From JANLTX01 sp049840835 (GTDB lineage Bacteria > Armatimonadota > Armatimonadia > Armatimonadales > Armatimonadaceae), in the NCBI GenBank assembly GCA_049840835.1, contig JASGJG010000001.1:315874-379873 (forward strand): DNA of 64,000 bases, read 5' to 3'. Both the position numbers and the translations under genes were made by a program. The notes beneath the pieces are model-generated. The model made no database searches. It saw only the letters and a program-made list of their open reading frames with translations, and had not been told where the DNA came from. This document shows positions 52,818 through 62,637 of this stretch, piece after piece (position 1 is the first letter of the stretch; each line of letters begins with the position of its first letter).

Positions 52818-53060
52818 CCATCTCCCTTGAATGCTCACTGCGTGAGCTTCGTCCCTCTTCCCATCAGACCCCTCATTCTTCGGGGGGAAGAGGGATAACT
52901 CACCTCAACTGCCGAAAAGCGTCAGACACTTTGGCAGAGCGCTTCGCCAGAGGCAGGCCAATGTACTCTTGGTAAGCGCTGATTTCCCCTCTTCCAGCGA
53001 GGAACGAGCGATAACGGGAAGAGGGGCGAGGCCCACGAAGTGGGCACTCAGGGGAGATGG
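52818..53060. repeat. Family A nested-palindrome element, copy 2
   Basis: A 243-bp element with the same ends (CCATCTCCC and GGGAGATGG) and the same two CCCTCTTCC-type hairpins as the copy at 8405. It fills the whole gap between the convergent DUF5685 and DUF6785 genes, 8 bp from each stop codon. Confidence 0.85.
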
Positions 53061-53068
53061 TCCAAAGC

Positions 53069-54988
53069 CTACGCATACCAGCCCATAGCCCAGGAGATGA
53101 AGCTCCAGAGGACCGGGACCACAAAACCGCCCAGAGTCACGCCCAGTGCGGCGGGGACGAAGCGGATATAGAGACCGAGACCACCATAGCGAAGTATCAG
53201 GCCCTTTATCAGCCACATCAGGAAAAACGCGGGCCAGTTGTACTCCACGGCAAAGCATACGGCGAGTGCGTAGCCGATAGGGTGAAACGGCGTGCCGGGA
53301 AACGCGAAGTTGACTTTGGAGAGCAGCCAGGCAAGCCCGGCCCCGATGCCCATAAAGCCTATCTCGGTGGTCTGTGGACCTTTCGGGGCGTAGACCCATT
53401 CGCGTACTCGGCTAACCGCTAATCCCGAGGCTGCCTCGCGCCAACCACCACTGGCGAACTGGTCCTCGCCGACTCGATAGACCCAGTGCAGATAGGTCAG
53501 CAGGCACGTAGTCGCGCCCACAAAGAACGCGACTAAGAGCCAGGGACCAAGCTTTCTAAGGGACACGCCGGACTCCTGGCCGACTTTCATGGCGGCCAGC
53601 TGATGCCCCATAAGCTGCCCCCGGTGGTCGCGGTTGATCCAGTACATCAGGGAGAACTGAGTCAGCGGTCCCGGCTGTTGCCCGATAGTGCCGAACACGG
53701 TGGTCAGGGTTTTCTGTGGGTCTAAGTAGAATAGCTCCAGAAACGGTGGCCCGACCTGGGCATAGACTCGGGTCATCGTCACGTTTAGAATCCAGAAGAA
53801 CGCATAGAATGCAATGGCGATGCCTATCGACATGCCGGACTGCACGCTCCACCAGAGCAAGAACATCGTGCCCAGAATCAGCACTCGCCCCGCCACCCGG
53901 TAGCTGGCGCACTCCCCGGAATCGTCCTCCATACTCTTATCGAGGGGACCAAAGGAGAGGGCGGCATCGAAGGCGAGTTTCAGGCGCTTACGCTCGGCCC
54001 AGACTAAGAGGAAAAACAGCGCTGCCCAGGCTCCGGCAGATTGCGCGCGGGTGTAGGGGAAACCTTTGGCATCCCAGCCCAATTCCCTCCAGCCCTGCGC
54101 GTATCCGATAACCTCGCAGGCTTTGCGCAGCACGAAGAAAAACCAGGAGCTGAACAAGATATCCACAGGAATCAGATAGCAGATACCCAGGTGCAAGGTG
54201 CTCCAGGTGAGATACATAGGCGCCAGCGCCTTCCAGGGCGAGGGCAGGCTTTCTAGAACATCGTTTGCCTGCCAGTCCAGTACTATCGCAGGAACATTGG
54301 GGAAACGGTTGTGAATCACGTTCAGCGATTCGATAACCGCCGCTATGGTGAACCCTAGCCAGAACAGCTTGCCGCCTGCCAGCCCGCCGAACCCGCCCGA
54401 CTTACATATCTCTAAGGGGAGCTGCAGGCAGGGGAAGCTCAAGCGGTCGTGCTCCACCCAGCGACGGCGTAGTAATACGTTCCACGCCCACATGGTCGCG
54501 CCTAGCGCCATAAGCCAGGCCAGCCAGCAGAGCAGGGGAGTCGCCCAGGCCGCCAGCCGCTCCGGAGTCCAGAAGCTCTCATGCCCCAGATAGTAGGGCT
54601 CCACGATTTTCGGGTCACTGGGCGCCATCCAGGTGGGGAGGTACTGCCGAAACGGCCCCATGAGGTCCGCCTGAGTCTGCCGCCAGGGATACACGTACAT
54701 GGGCAGCAGAAACTGGGCTTCATCCTGAGCGGCGATAGAGGCAGCCACCGTAGACAGGGCATAACACACGCCTATCTCGGCGGGCCGTAAGGCGATTTTA
54801 GGGGCAGTACGCTTTAAGACCGCGTTGCCCACAGCGACTAGAAAGAGCCAGAAGACTACGCCGGAGAAGAGAGTGAGTACCGACCCGAAGTTGAGCGCGA
54901 CGTTTTGAGGAATGACCTTGGTAACGACTTGAAAGATAGAGACGAAGATCGCCCCGATAAGCCCCAGGGCAACGCCGCGCCAGGTCAT
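53069..54988 (-). CDS. DUF6785/DUF6784 multi-pass membrane protein
   Basis: The 639-residue protein has about 12-14 hydrophobic segments and opens with an N-terminal membrane pair. Its LLPMYVYPWRQTQADL, LSFPCLQLPLEI and YWINRDHRGQLMGHQ stretches are, from memory, typical of the DUF6785-DUF6784 pair found mainly in Armatimonadota and Planctomycetes. The overall layout recalls oligopeptide transporters. AGGAAAG before the ATG is the ribosome binding site. Substrate unknown. Confidence 0.82.
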   Translation of the reverse strand: MTWRGVALGLIGAIFVSIFQVVTKVIPQNVALNFGSVLTLFSGVVFWLFLVAVGNAVLKRTAPKIALRPAEIGVCYALSTVAASIAAQDEAQFLLPMYVYPWRQTQADLMGPFRQYLPTWMAPSDPKIVEPYYLGHESFWTPERLAAWATPLLCWLAWLMALGATMWAWNVLLRRRWVEHDRLSFPCLQLPLEICKSGGFGGLAGGKLFWLGFTIAAVIESLNVIHNRFPNVPAIVLDWQANDVLESLPSPWKALAPMYLTWSTLHLGICYLIPVDILFSSWFFFVLRKACEVIGYAQGWRELGWDAKGFPYTRAQSAGAWAALFFLLVWAERKRLKLAFDAALSFGPLDKSMEDDSGECASYRVAGRVLILGTMFLLWWSVQSGMSIGIAIAFYAFFWILNVTMTRVYAQVGPPFLELFYLDPQKTLTTVFGTIGQQPGPLTQFSLMYWINRDHRGQLMGHQLAAMKVGQESGVSLRKLGPWLLVAFFVGATTCLLTYLHWVYRVGEDQFASGGWREAASGLAVSRVREWVYAPKGPQTTEIGFMGIGAGLAWLLSKVNFAFPGTPFHPIGYALAVCFAVEYNWPAFFLMWLIKGLILRYGGLGLYIRFVPAALGVTLGGFVVPVLWSFISWAMGWYA

Positions 54989-55075
54989 GATGCTTTCCTG
55001 TTCGCTCTGGGAACAGACCGTTCCTGCCTGTTTATGTTGTGGAACGCAGCCTGAGCTAAGTAAGCCTATCCTTCT

Positions 55076-55939
55076 CTACGGACAGGCGGCGAAAATGTGG
55101 TAATCCATAGTGACTCTTAAGGGTTGTTTGCCGAAGTCGAAGGTGAAGTCTTCAAAGTCCAATTGGGCATCGCAAGCATGAATTGCACTGTGATGGTTCG
55201 GGCACACCAGTAGCAGGTTCTTCAGGTCGTCGGGACCACCCCGACTCAGCCAGTGAATATGATGGCCCTGGCAAAGCCAGTGCCCATACTCATCAATAGG
55301 ATTCCAGCCACAGAGCTGGCATTTTCCGCTATAGATTCCCTGAAGCTCTTTTACAAGATTGCGATTACGGGTAGGGGCTTGTTTGTAGAGGTAGGCAGCT
55401 CGAGTTTCCGCTATGCCGCCAGGTTCTTCTTTCAACAATTGCTCCACCGCACTCTCATCGTCCGAAAGAAGCAGAGCTTCAAGCCGTTCCTCAGGAAAAA
55501 GCCTTGCCCGTGGCTCATAGGCAAGAGACTGTGCTAATGCTGCTAATACCTGATGGTCTGCCTGCGTCATTGTACGGACTGCCGCGTGTCCCTGAAACGA
55601 TTGGCCTAATCGAGCTGCATTTGCACGGACGCTGAGTGAGCGGATTACCTGTTCGATACTAGGAGCGTTTTCGTCTGCCAGAAAATAACGGGATCGACTT
55701 AAATCTCCCCAGATACGATAGGGGCCGTAGTGAAAATTCGGCGGGTTTTTCGTCTTCGCTTTGACTACTAACTCGGCGGCAAGTACATAGCGCCCTGCTC
55801 GATTTCGGGTGAATGCCCAAAGACTATCTCCGATTTCAACGGAATGCAGCAATTCGTTAGATTGATTCAGATGGAAACCAGCTCCCATATCCAGATCACG
55901 GCGGTAGTTCTCCGGGGTCCAGTAGTAGAGCAGGGGCAT
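55076..55939 (-). CDS. HNH endonuclease-domain protein
   Basis: The start at 55939 gives MPLLYYWTPENYRRD, 287 residues; TACAAT lies exactly seven bases upstream and argues against a 62-residue extension. The N-terminal half (to about 120) is a beta-rich module resembling EVE/PUA-like or restriction-associated domains (SLWAFTRNRAGRYVLAAELVV). The C-terminus is an HNH nuclease with CQLCG, CQGHHIHWLSRGGPDD and NLLLVCPNHH. It is probably a restriction-like or defence nuclease. No methylase is adjacent. Confidence 0.85.
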   Translation of the reverse strand: MPLLYYWTPENYRRDLDMGAGFHLNQSNELLHSVEIGDSLWAFTRNRAGRYVLAAELVVKAKTKNPPNFHYGPYRIWGDLSRSRYFLADENAPSIEQVIRSLSVRANAARLGQSFQGHAAVRTMTQADHQVLAALAQSLAYEPRARLFPEERLEALLLSDDESAVEQLLKEEPGGIAETRAAYLYKQAPTRNRNLVKELQGIYSGKCQLCGWNPIDEYGHWLCQGHHIHWLSRGGPDDLKNLLLVCPNHHSAIHACDAQLDFEDFTFDFGKQPLRVTMDYHIFAACP

Positions 55940-56043
55940 CACTGGCATTGTAACGTGTGGGTAACTGATTATCTCTGTGATTGTAAGCAAGCCTTTGCTA
56001 TCCGAGCAGGAACCTTTCTTTGAGATGGCGAACGGGCTACACC

Positions 56044-57327
56044 ATGAAGCGACGAGAGCTATTGACAGGTGCGGCAGGGTTGGGCATCGCGGAGACGGCG
56101 AGCGCTGCGGCCCCGGTGAAGACAATGAAAGGCGTTCCGTTTGAGCGCCATGAGAAAGTGCGTATCGGCTTTGTGGGGGTTGGTGGGCGTGGTTCCGGCC
56201 TGCTGAACGACTTGCTGAACATTCCCGGTGTGGAGATCAAGGCCATCTGCGATCTGCGAAAAGAGAACGCGGACCGAGCGGCCACACGGGTGGAGCGAGC
56301 AGGGCAGCCGCGCCCGGAGCTGTATACGGGCACCGAAACCATCTTTGAGAAGCTCTGCGCGCGCACCGATCTAGACCTGGTCTACAATGCGACTCCCTGG
56401 GACTGGCACGTGCCGATAGCCGTGAGTGCCATGGAGCATGGGCATCATGCCGCCGTGGAAGTTCCGGCAGCCAACACGCTGAAAGATTGCTGGAAACTGG
56501 TGGATACCTCGGAGAAGACCCGCAAGCACTGTATCCAGCTCGAAAACTGCTGCTACGGCGCTTCGGAGCTGATGGTGCTCCAGATGGTGAAAGCCGGGCT
56601 ACTGGGGGATCTGACCCACGGTGAGGCGGCCTATATTCATGACCTGCGCAGTTTGCTTCTCGCCGATGCCTCCGAAGGGCTGTGGCGACGAGAGCCGCAT
56701 AAGAAGCGCGATGCGAATCTCTATCCAACGCACGGGCTGGGGCCGGTGGCGAAGTACATGGATATCCATAAGGGCGACCGGTTCGAGCGTATTGTCTCGC
56801 TGAGCTCGAAAGAGGCCAGCCTGACCGCCTATCGCGACAAAACCATACCAGCAGGCAACCCCAAGCGTGCCGAGAAGTATGTCTGCGGGGACATGAACAC
56901 CAGCATCATTCGCACAGTGCTGGGCCGCACGATCATGCTGCAGCATACGGTGGTGACTCCGCGCCCGTACTCCCGCCTGAACCTGATTCAGGGAACGAAA
57001 GGCGCGTTCTCCGACTATCCGGCGCGTATCTACCTGGATGAGTGGGGCAACGATGAGTGGCGCGCATTAGACACCATGAAGGAGCAGTGGGAGCACCCGC
57101 TCTGGAAGAAGGAAGGCGACACGGCGCGCAAGCTGGGTGGGCATGGCGGTATGGACTACCTCATGAGCTACTCGCTGATCGAGTGCATGAAGCAGGGCGT
57201 GCCTCCGCAGATGGATGTGTACGATGCCGCTGCCTGGTCCGCACCCTTCCCGCTCTCGGAGCTGTCTGTTAAGAAGGGCGGCTCTGCCATCGTCTTCCCG
57301 GACTTCACCCGCGGCAACTGGAAGTAG
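56044..57327 (+). CDS. Tat-exported Gfo/Idh/MocA oxidoreductase (GH109-like)
   Basis: The 427-residue protein begins MKRRELLTGAAG, a twin-arginine signal. Next are the Rossmann motif GFVGVGGRG, AICDLRKE, ATPWDWHVPIAVSAMEHG and EVPAANTLKDCW. YPTHGLGPVAKYMDI follows, the active-site segment shared with GH109 NAD-dependent glycosidases (alpha-N-acetylgalactosaminidase type). A bound NAD and an extracytoplasmic location are implied. It lies divergently from the HNH gene and ends in a terminator. Confidence 0.88.
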   Translation: MKRRELLTGAAGLGIAETASAAAPVKTMKGVPFERHEKVRIGFVGVGGRGSGLLNDLLNIPGVEIKAICDLRKENADRAATRVERAGQPRPELYTGTETIFEKLCARTDLDLVYNATPWDWHVPIAVSAMEHGHHAAVEVPAANTLKDCWKLVDTSEKTRKHCIQLENCCYGASELMVLQMVKAGLLGDLTHGEAAYIHDLRSLLLADASEGLWRREPHKKRDANLYPTHGLGPVAKYMDIHKGDRFERIVSLSSKEASLTAYRDKTIPAGNPKRAEKYVCGDMNTSIIRTVLGRTIMLQHTVVTPRPYSRLNLIQGTKGAFSDYPARIYLDEWGNDEWRALDTMKEQWEHPLWKKEGDTARKLGGHGGMDYLMSYSLIECMKQGVPPQMDVYDAAAWSAPFPLSELSVKKGGSAIVFPDFTRGNWK

Positions 57328-57338
57328 CGAAGAAAGAA

Positions 57339-57364
57339 ACCCCCTCCAGGTACCTGGAGGGGGT
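57339..57364. terminator. Terminator palindrome between convergent genes
   Basis: A perfect 12-bp stem (ACCCCCTCCAGG and its complement) with a TA loop lies 11 bp after the oxidoreductase stop and 20 bp before the LTXXQ protein stop. Confidence 0.75.
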
Positions 57365-57384
57365 CTTGCTTTGTGTTCTAGGAC

Positions 57385-58005
57385 CTAGAAAGCGCGGCGA
57401 CCACCGCCACCGGGGCCACCCTGCGGGCGGTTCTTGGCATAGTCGGCCAGGGCCTTCATCTGATCATCGGTCAGCTTGAGCGACTCGCCCAGCTCGATGT
57501 TCAGACCGGCCTTCTGGAAGACATCCCATTTCTTCTTGACATCAGGCCATGCGGTCTTCTGTTCATCGGTCAGAAGGGCTTCTACAGCGGTAGAGGCTTT
57601 CTTGTCAGCCGCCTTGGACTTGTCCTGCATCTGCTGCATGGCTTCCTGGCGAGCAGCCGGGTCGCCGCCGAAGCCGCCACCGCCACCCTGGAAGGCATCG
57701 CGCATCTGCTGCTGCATCTGCTCGCGGAGCGCCTGCTGAATCTCACCGATCTGGGTCTTCTGGGTATCGGTCAGCTTGAGCGCAGTAGTGAGCGCGCCAA
57801 CCGGAGCGGAAGCAAGGCTGACTTCCTGGTTCATACCGAACATGCCGCCGCCGAAGCGACCGCCGCCACCCTGACCACGGCCACCACCCTGGCCACGGCC
57901 CTGACGCCCAGCGGCGGGCGGCTGACCGGGATCCTGCGCGAACGCAGCAGTGGCGATAAGAGCAGACAGCGCGATAAGCGGTGCCGCAAATCGTCGAATC
58001 ATCAT
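57385..58005 (-). CDS. Periplasmic LTXXQ/Spy-like Gly-rich protein
   Basis: With AGGAGGGG upstream of ATG-ATG at 58005, the product has a signal peptide (MIRRFAAPLIALSALIATAAFA). A Gly/Arg/Gln-rich region follows (about 28-55). Helical segments then contain LKLTDTQKTQIGEIQQALREQ and later LLTDEQKTAW and LKLTDDQMKAL, repeated LT-x2-Q-type motifs as in Spy/CpxP proteins. It probably binds unfolded proteins or metal in the periplasm. The end is again Gly-rich. Confidence 0.8.
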   Translation of the reverse strand: MMIRRFAAPLIALSALIATAAFAQDPGQPPAAGRQGRGQGGGRGQGGGGRFGGGMFGMNQEVSLASAPVGALTTALKLTDTQKTQIGEIQQALREQMQQQMRDAFQGGGGGFGGDPAARQEAMQQMQDKSKAADKKASTAVEALLTDEQKTAWPDVKKKWDVFQKAGLNIELGESLKLTDDQMKALADYAKNRPQGGPGGGGRRAF

Positions 58006-58101
58006 GGGAAAACCCCTCCTATTCCACAGCATACACAGGGAATCTGAAGAAAAAATGAATTCTCCTTCTCCCCACCGGAAGAGGCAGAGAGAAGGAGAAC
58101 G

Positions 58102-58437
58102 CTAGGCGCTGGCGAGAGTGACTTCGTCGCCGTCCACATTCATGGTGTAGCCCAGGGTCTGGAACAGGCGCACCGGCACCCACATGGTGTCCTGATCGAT
58201 AAAGGGGGCCGCCTGAAGGCTTACAAGCTGTCCGCTGATATTCACTTCCGGGTTGTCTGCCTGAACCGCAACCTTATAGTCACCCAGCTCGATGTTCGCA
58301 ATCTTCGATTCATGATCGTAGTTCGCGTAGCCGCCGAGGGCCTGAGAGACATTGGCGAGCGGCACGAACGTTGTACCTTCGCCTAAGATCGGCTCGGGAA
58401 TGCCATCGATTCCGGTTCCTTCAATGGTATAGGGCAT
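58102..58437 (-). CDS. Stalk/copper-amine-oxidase N-terminal-like domain protein
   Basis: The 111-residue protein is a single stalk-type domain with the paired FVPLANVSQALGGYANYD and MWVPVRLFQTLGYTMNVD units. It carries no signal peptide. AGGAGTAGGAGAAGG precedes the ATG. It lies 15 bp after the BON lipoprotein gene and is probably co-transcribed with it. The domain normally serves structural or binding roles in envelope proteins, so lack of an export signal is odd. Confidence 0.82.
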   Translation of the reverse strand: MPYTIEGTGIDGIPEPILGEGTTFVPLANVSQALGGYANYDHESKIANIELGDYKVAVQADNPEVNISGQLVSLQAAPFIDQDTMWVPVRLFQTLGYTMNVDGDEVTLASA

Positions 58438-58452
58438 AGCCTTCTCCTACTC

Positions 58453-58935
58453 CTATTTCACCAGCAGCGTGTTTTTGACTTCAAGGGAGCTGCCAGCTTC
58501 TTTGACCTGTTTGGTCGCAATCTCACCAGCCTTCTTCTTCAGGTCGTTGTTCTTCACATGGCCCTTCAGAAAGACGGCCTTATCGGTCACATCCACATTG
58601 ATTTCGTTCGCCGGGTCATTGAGTGCGGCATCCGCAACAATGGCACCTTTGATCTTGGCCGTATCGAGCGCGCCAGTGACTCCCTTGGCAGCGTTCGCCA
58701 TACCATTCATTGCAGCCGCACCGGCGTTATCGGCGGCGGCACCGGCAGCTTTGCCAGCATCGGCGGCGCTGTTCGCGGCGCCCTGAGCCGCGCCTGCGGC
58801 AGCTTTACCTGCGCTGGAAGCAGCGTCTGCGCCAGCGTTTGCAGCCTGTTGAGCGGCTTCCTGGGTTTTGGGGCAACCTGCGAGCATCGTAGCACCGATA
58901 GCAAGCAGGGCGCTGAGTGCGAGTACTTTCCTCAT
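58453..58935 (-). CDS. BON-domain lipoprotein
   Basis: The 160-residue protein has a lipoprotein signal (MRKVLALSALLAIGATMLAGC, lipobox LAGC). An Ala/Gly-rich low-complexity helix follows to about residue 90, then a BON domain (KIKGAIVADAALNDPANEI, DKAVFLKGHVKN). BON domains bind phospholipid or help envelope integrity, as in OsmY. GGAGGAAG upstream is the ribosome binding site. Confidence 0.9.
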   Translation of the reverse strand: MRKVLALSALLAIGATMLAGCPKTQEAAQQAANAGADAASSAGKAAAGAAQGAANSAADAGKAAGAAADNAGAAAMNGMANAAKGVTGALDTAKIKGAIVADAALNDPANEINVDVTDKAVFLKGHVKNNDLKKKAGEIATKQVKEAGSSLEVKNTLLVK

Positions 58936-59067
58936 CTTAAATCAACTTCCTCCACATGAGCCCCGCTGGATGCGAGGCGCAGAAGAATTGTACAGACGGG
59001 AATCTCGCACTGTCAAAGCGCGCCAGCACTGTTACCAACTGTTGCCAGCCAATATTTTGGCGAGCGA

Positions 59068-59073
59068 TACAAT
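59068..59073 (+). promoter_or_regulatory. -10 box (TACAAT) six bases before an ATG
   Basis: TACAAT, then CGGGCG, then the ATG at 59080 of the kinase gene. Predicted leaderless. Confidence 0.55.
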
Positions 59074-59079
59074 CGGGCG

Positions 59080-60465
59080 ATGGATACGCTCCTCGCTGTC
59101 GATTTAGGATACCAGTTCTACTCGCGCCGTGTTGTACTATGCCGCCGATGCTGCACCGGTTCCGGGCATTTTCGCCCAGCGCCAGCACGCTCCGACCCTG
59201 ACCCCAGATGGTGGCGCGACTCTTAATCCGGATGCGCTGGTTAAAGAGGTTCGCGAGTGTGTGATAGAGGTTCTGGCAAAGCACCGGCGGGTACTCGGAT
59301 TCTGGGAGCGGGCCTCAGTGTGATCTGGCACTCCGCAGTCGGTATCGATGACAAGGGGAACGCGCAGACCACCGTGCTGCTCTGGACAGATACCGGAAGC
59401 GCTCCCCAGGTCGCGCGGCTAAAAGGGGAACGCCCCGATCTCCCCGGCATAACCAGATATCCCCTGGCACTCCAGCTATCTCTATGGGCGGCTTACCTGG
59501 CTTCAGGAAACCCGACCCGAGGTCTTTGCCCGCTTCCATCGCTTTGTGTCCCCGCCGGGCTATGTAATGGGCAACCCTTCTTCGAGTTCGAAGGACTGCA
59601 AGAGTCCCCCTCTATGGCCTCGGCCTCCGGGCTATGGGACCAGACTCAGCAGCGCTGGCTGCCGGAGTGGGAGCCACTGCTATTCCCCGTGGGCGATTCT
59701 CGGCTAGAAGAGGACTATCCCTGGTTTCCGGCTATCGGAGATGGAGCGGCCTCCAGCGCAGGTGCGGGTGGGGTACATCCGGATCGGCTGGCCCTGATGA
59801 TAGGCACCAGCGGCGCTCTGCGCGCCTTTGGACAACGTGGGACGGGAATGCCGGTGCGCCCGGAAGGGCTCTGGCGATATCAGCTAGCCTCGGACTGGTT
59901 CGCACTCGGGGGTGGACTCACCAATGGTGGCTCGCTGTGGGCCTGGCTGGAGAAGACCCTGAACCTGGGCGAGCTTGCCGACAATGCCGAGCCCGATGCC
60001 CACGGCCTGACCGTGCTGCCGTTTCTCTCCGGCGAGCGTGCCCCGCTCTGGCGTGATGACCTCTTCGGAGCAATCATCGGGCTGTCTGGTTCCACGACTC
60101 CCGAAGACATCGCACGGGCGCACTTAGAGGCCGTGGCGTATCGGTTCGCTTCTGTGCGGGACTTACTGCGTCCGCTGGCTCCAAGGGCATCGCTTATCGC
60201 AACTGGAGCGGCGCTGAAGAAGAGCCCTGTGTGGCCACAGATTCTCGCCGATGTGCTGGGTGAGCCACTTCTACTCTGCGCGGAAGACGAAGGCTCGGCC
60301 CGCGGCGCTGCGCTCTGGGCCAGAGAGCGACTGGGGCTGGGCACTGTGCAAGACGCACCGACCCCCGCCATAGCAGAAACTGTTACTCCGAATGCCGCCC
60401 GGCACGATATCTACGCTGCGGCTCGGGAGCGGCATGAGGCGCTATTGAAAACCCTAGTAGGTTGA
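59080..60465 (+). CDS. FGGY-family sugar kinase (gluconokinase-like), about four frameshifts
   Basis: The start reads MDTLLAVDLG, and one extra base near 59110 hides TSSTRAVLY, giving the normal FGGY opening. Further slips lie near 59285, 59465 and 59570 (WHSSYLYG, then FARFHRFVSPPGYVMG, then FFEFEGLQESPSMASASGLWD). From 59580 the frame is intact to the end, with LMIGTSGALRAF, GGLTNGGSLW, LPFLSGERAPLWRDD and LIATGAALKKSPVWPQI. The enzyme would phosphorylate gluconate or a related sugar acid. The four slips within 500 bp suggest either a decayed N-terminal half or poor base calling. Confidence 0.8.
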
Positions 60466-60492
60466 GCGAGCAGGCAAAATCGCTTTTGTGGC

Positions 60493-60498
60493 TAAACT
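60493..60498 (+). promoter_or_regulatory. -10 box (TAAACT) six bases before an ATG
   Basis: TAAACT, then AATCCC, then the ATG at 60505 of the SDR gene. Confidence 0.5.
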
Positions 60499-60504
60499 AA
60501 TCCC

Positions 60505-61284
60505 ATGGACTTTTCTGGGAAGGTTGTTCTGGTCAGTGGGGCGGCCTATGGTATCGGGCAAGGAATCGCGCAGGCATTCGCCGAGGCAGGGGCACGAGTT
60601 GCGGTCAGTGATTTTCGTGAGGCGGAGCTAGCCGAAACAGCAGCGTTATTGGGTAGTGAGGCGCTGGCAGTGCCCGGAGACTTAACCCAGACCGAATTCC
60701 CTGCGCGGCTACTAGACGAAGTCATTGCCCGGTTCGGAAAGCTGGATGTCCTGGTGAACAATGCCGCTGACCAGCGCGGGACCACACTGGAAGCAACCCC
60801 CATAGAGCTGTTCGATACGATTCAGGCCGTGAATTTCCGAGCGCAGTTCTTGCTCTGCCAGGCAGCGCTGCCGCATCTCAAAGCCACCAAAGGCGCGATT
60901 GTGAACATGTCATCACTGGTAGCTGAGCAACCACTGGCGGACCGAATTGCGTACTCGGCCTCCAAAGCCGCTGTTTCCGGGCTGACACGGGCGCTGGCGG
61001 CGGACCTGGGGCGGGATGGAGTCCGAGTCAACGCCATAGCGCCGGGGCATATCATGGTCAAGGGAGAGCAGGTCTGGAAAGAGACCTACGATGAGCGCAC
61101 GCAGAAGATTTTCCATGCGTCGTATCCCCTGGGCCGCTGCGGGCATGTTCGTGAAGTCGCGGAGGTCGCTCTGTTCCTGGCCTCGGAGGCAGCCAGCTTT
61201 GTGAACGGAGCCATAATCCCGGTAGACGGTGGGATGTCGATTCTTTGCCCGGAGAGCGTGGCGTTTAGCGCCGCCTCGGTATAA
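60505..61284 (+). CDS. Short-chain dehydrogenase/reductase
   Basis: The 259-residue protein has the SDR pattern: the cofactor loop VLVSGAAYGIGQGIA, VLVNNAADQRG, NMSSLVAE with the catalytic Ser, Tyr150 and Lys154 in YSASK, and the C-terminal GGMSI. It is a classical SDR oxidising a sugar or related alcohol. Lying directly after the kinase gene, it could belong to the same sugar-acid pathway, though its own -10 box suggests independent transcription. The stop codon overlaps the next promoter. Confidence 0.94.
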   Translation: MDFSGKVVLVSGAAYGIGQGIAQAFAEAGARVAVSDFREAELAETAALLGSEALAVPGDLTQTEFPARLLDEVIARFGKLDVLVNNAADQRGTTLEATPIELFDTIQAVNFRAQFLLCQAALPHLKATKGAIVNMSSLVAEQPLADRIAYSASKAAVSGLTRALAADLGRDGVRVNAIAPGHIMVKGEQVWKETYDERTQKIFHASYPLGRCGHVREVAEVALFLASEAASFVNGAIIPVDGGMSILCPESVAFSAASV

Positions 61285-61285
61285 T
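61280..61285 (+). promoter_or_regulatory. -10 box (TATAAT) six bases before a GTG, overlapping a stop codon
   Basis: The consensus TATAAT includes the TAA stop (61282-61284) of the SDR gene and is followed by TCAGTC and a GTG at 61292. It is the clearest leaderless-type start in the window. Confidence 0.6.
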
Positions 61286-61291
61286 TCAGTC

Positions 61292-62626
61292 GTGCCCCTT
61301 CCTGAACGTCCCGACTGGACCCCCGACAGCCTCTATGTGGTTGGTCACCAACGCCCCGATACCGATGCGATTGCTGCCGCTCTTGGCTATGCCTGGCTGC
61401 TGAAGCAGACGGGTCCCGAGCATGCCGTTGCCGCTCGCTGCGGTCCTCCCGGTGACCAGGCGCGTTATGCCCTGGAGCGCTTCGAGCAGTCATCGCCGCG
61501 CTGCTCTCCGGCGTTGCGCCCACGTTCGGGCATGTCGTGGAAGAGCGCCCCACGGTCGGCCCGGACTCTCCGCTAGAAGATGCCCTGACCATCATGGCCG
61601 ATGAGTCTCAGGTGGTCGTGCCCGTTTTAGGTGCCGGAGCGCGTCCGCAGGGAGTGGTGGCGCCGCTCCCGCTCGCCCGCGCGTTCGCCCGCCAGCAGAT
61701 CGGGTTAGACGATACCCTGCCGAACTGCGGCGCAATCGCCGAAGTCCGCCCACTCTTTCGCAGCCGGGATCGCCTCTCCGACCACAAAGCCGCCATTCTA
61801 CACGCTGAGGGCAATCAGTTCGTGGTGGTAGATGATGGTGGGGCCTATGTAGGTCTGGTCTCTCAGCGCCGCCTGCTCAACCCGCCCCGCGCCCGGCTAT
61901 TCCTGGTGGACCACAACGAGCTAACCCAGGCCGTACCGGGCGCAGACGAAGCGGAGATTGTGGGAGTTCTGGACCACCATCGGCTCGGCAATCCACCCAG
62001 TGCCCTGCCCATTCCGTTCTGCGTGGACCCGGTAGGCTCTACATCTACTCTCGTGGCCGAGCGTATGCGGGATGCCCGTATCCGTCCCCCACGCTCCATA
62101 GCGGGCATGCTACTCTCCGGGATTCTCTCCGATACCCTGGTCTTTCGCTCGCCCACGTCCACCCCGCGCGATGAGGCAATCGCTGCCTGGCTGGGCGGCA
62201 TCTGCCAGATAGACGTAGCACTCTATGGAAAAGAGCTGCTCGGCGCCGCGCCGGGCCTCTCTGCCCGCGCGACCCCGAGAGATTCCGTGGACGCCGACCG
62301 CAAGACCTACATCATGGCGGCAGCCGCTGGTGGCTATTGCGCAGATCGAAGTCATGGGCCTGGAGGAGCTGCCCGCGCGCCGCGACTTGCTGATCGACGG
62401 CATCGCGGTTCGCCGGGTCCGTGAAGGCCTGGCGCTGCATCGGTCTAATGGTCACCGATGTCGCGTCCGATCCGCATCCGTTATGCTCTGCCAGGGTGAT
62501 CGCCGTTTCTTAGATTCGCTGCCGTTCAAGCGTATCTCCGAGGGGGAGTTCGACCTGGGCGAGATCGTCTCGCGCAAGAAACAGCTAGCTCCCGCGCTTC
62601 AGGGAGCCCTCGAAAGCGTAGAGTAA
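61292..62626 (+). CDS. CBS-domain family II inorganic pyrophosphatase (PpaC-like), several frameshifts
   Basis: The N-terminus VVGHQRPDTDAIAAAL is the Mn-binding DHH motif of family II pyrophosphatases. CBS-like repeats follow (DSPLEDALTIMADESQVVVPVL, FVVVDDGGAYVGLV), then LFLVDHNELTQAVPG with VLDHHR, and GSTSTLVAERM. After slips near 62325, 62440 and 62495 come IAQIEVMGLEELPARRDLL and SRKKQLAP. An early slip lies near 61485. The intact protein would be about 440 residues, the size of CBS-containing enzymes that hydrolyse PPi under nucleotide control. Confidence 0.8.
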
Positions 62627-62637
62627 GACTTTAGAAG

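Noticed and set aside
59310..59323. TGA in the kinase gene as Sec
   Set aside because: The true frame has already changed upstream near 59285 and reads through AGTRILGAGLS; the TGA lies in the wrong frame.
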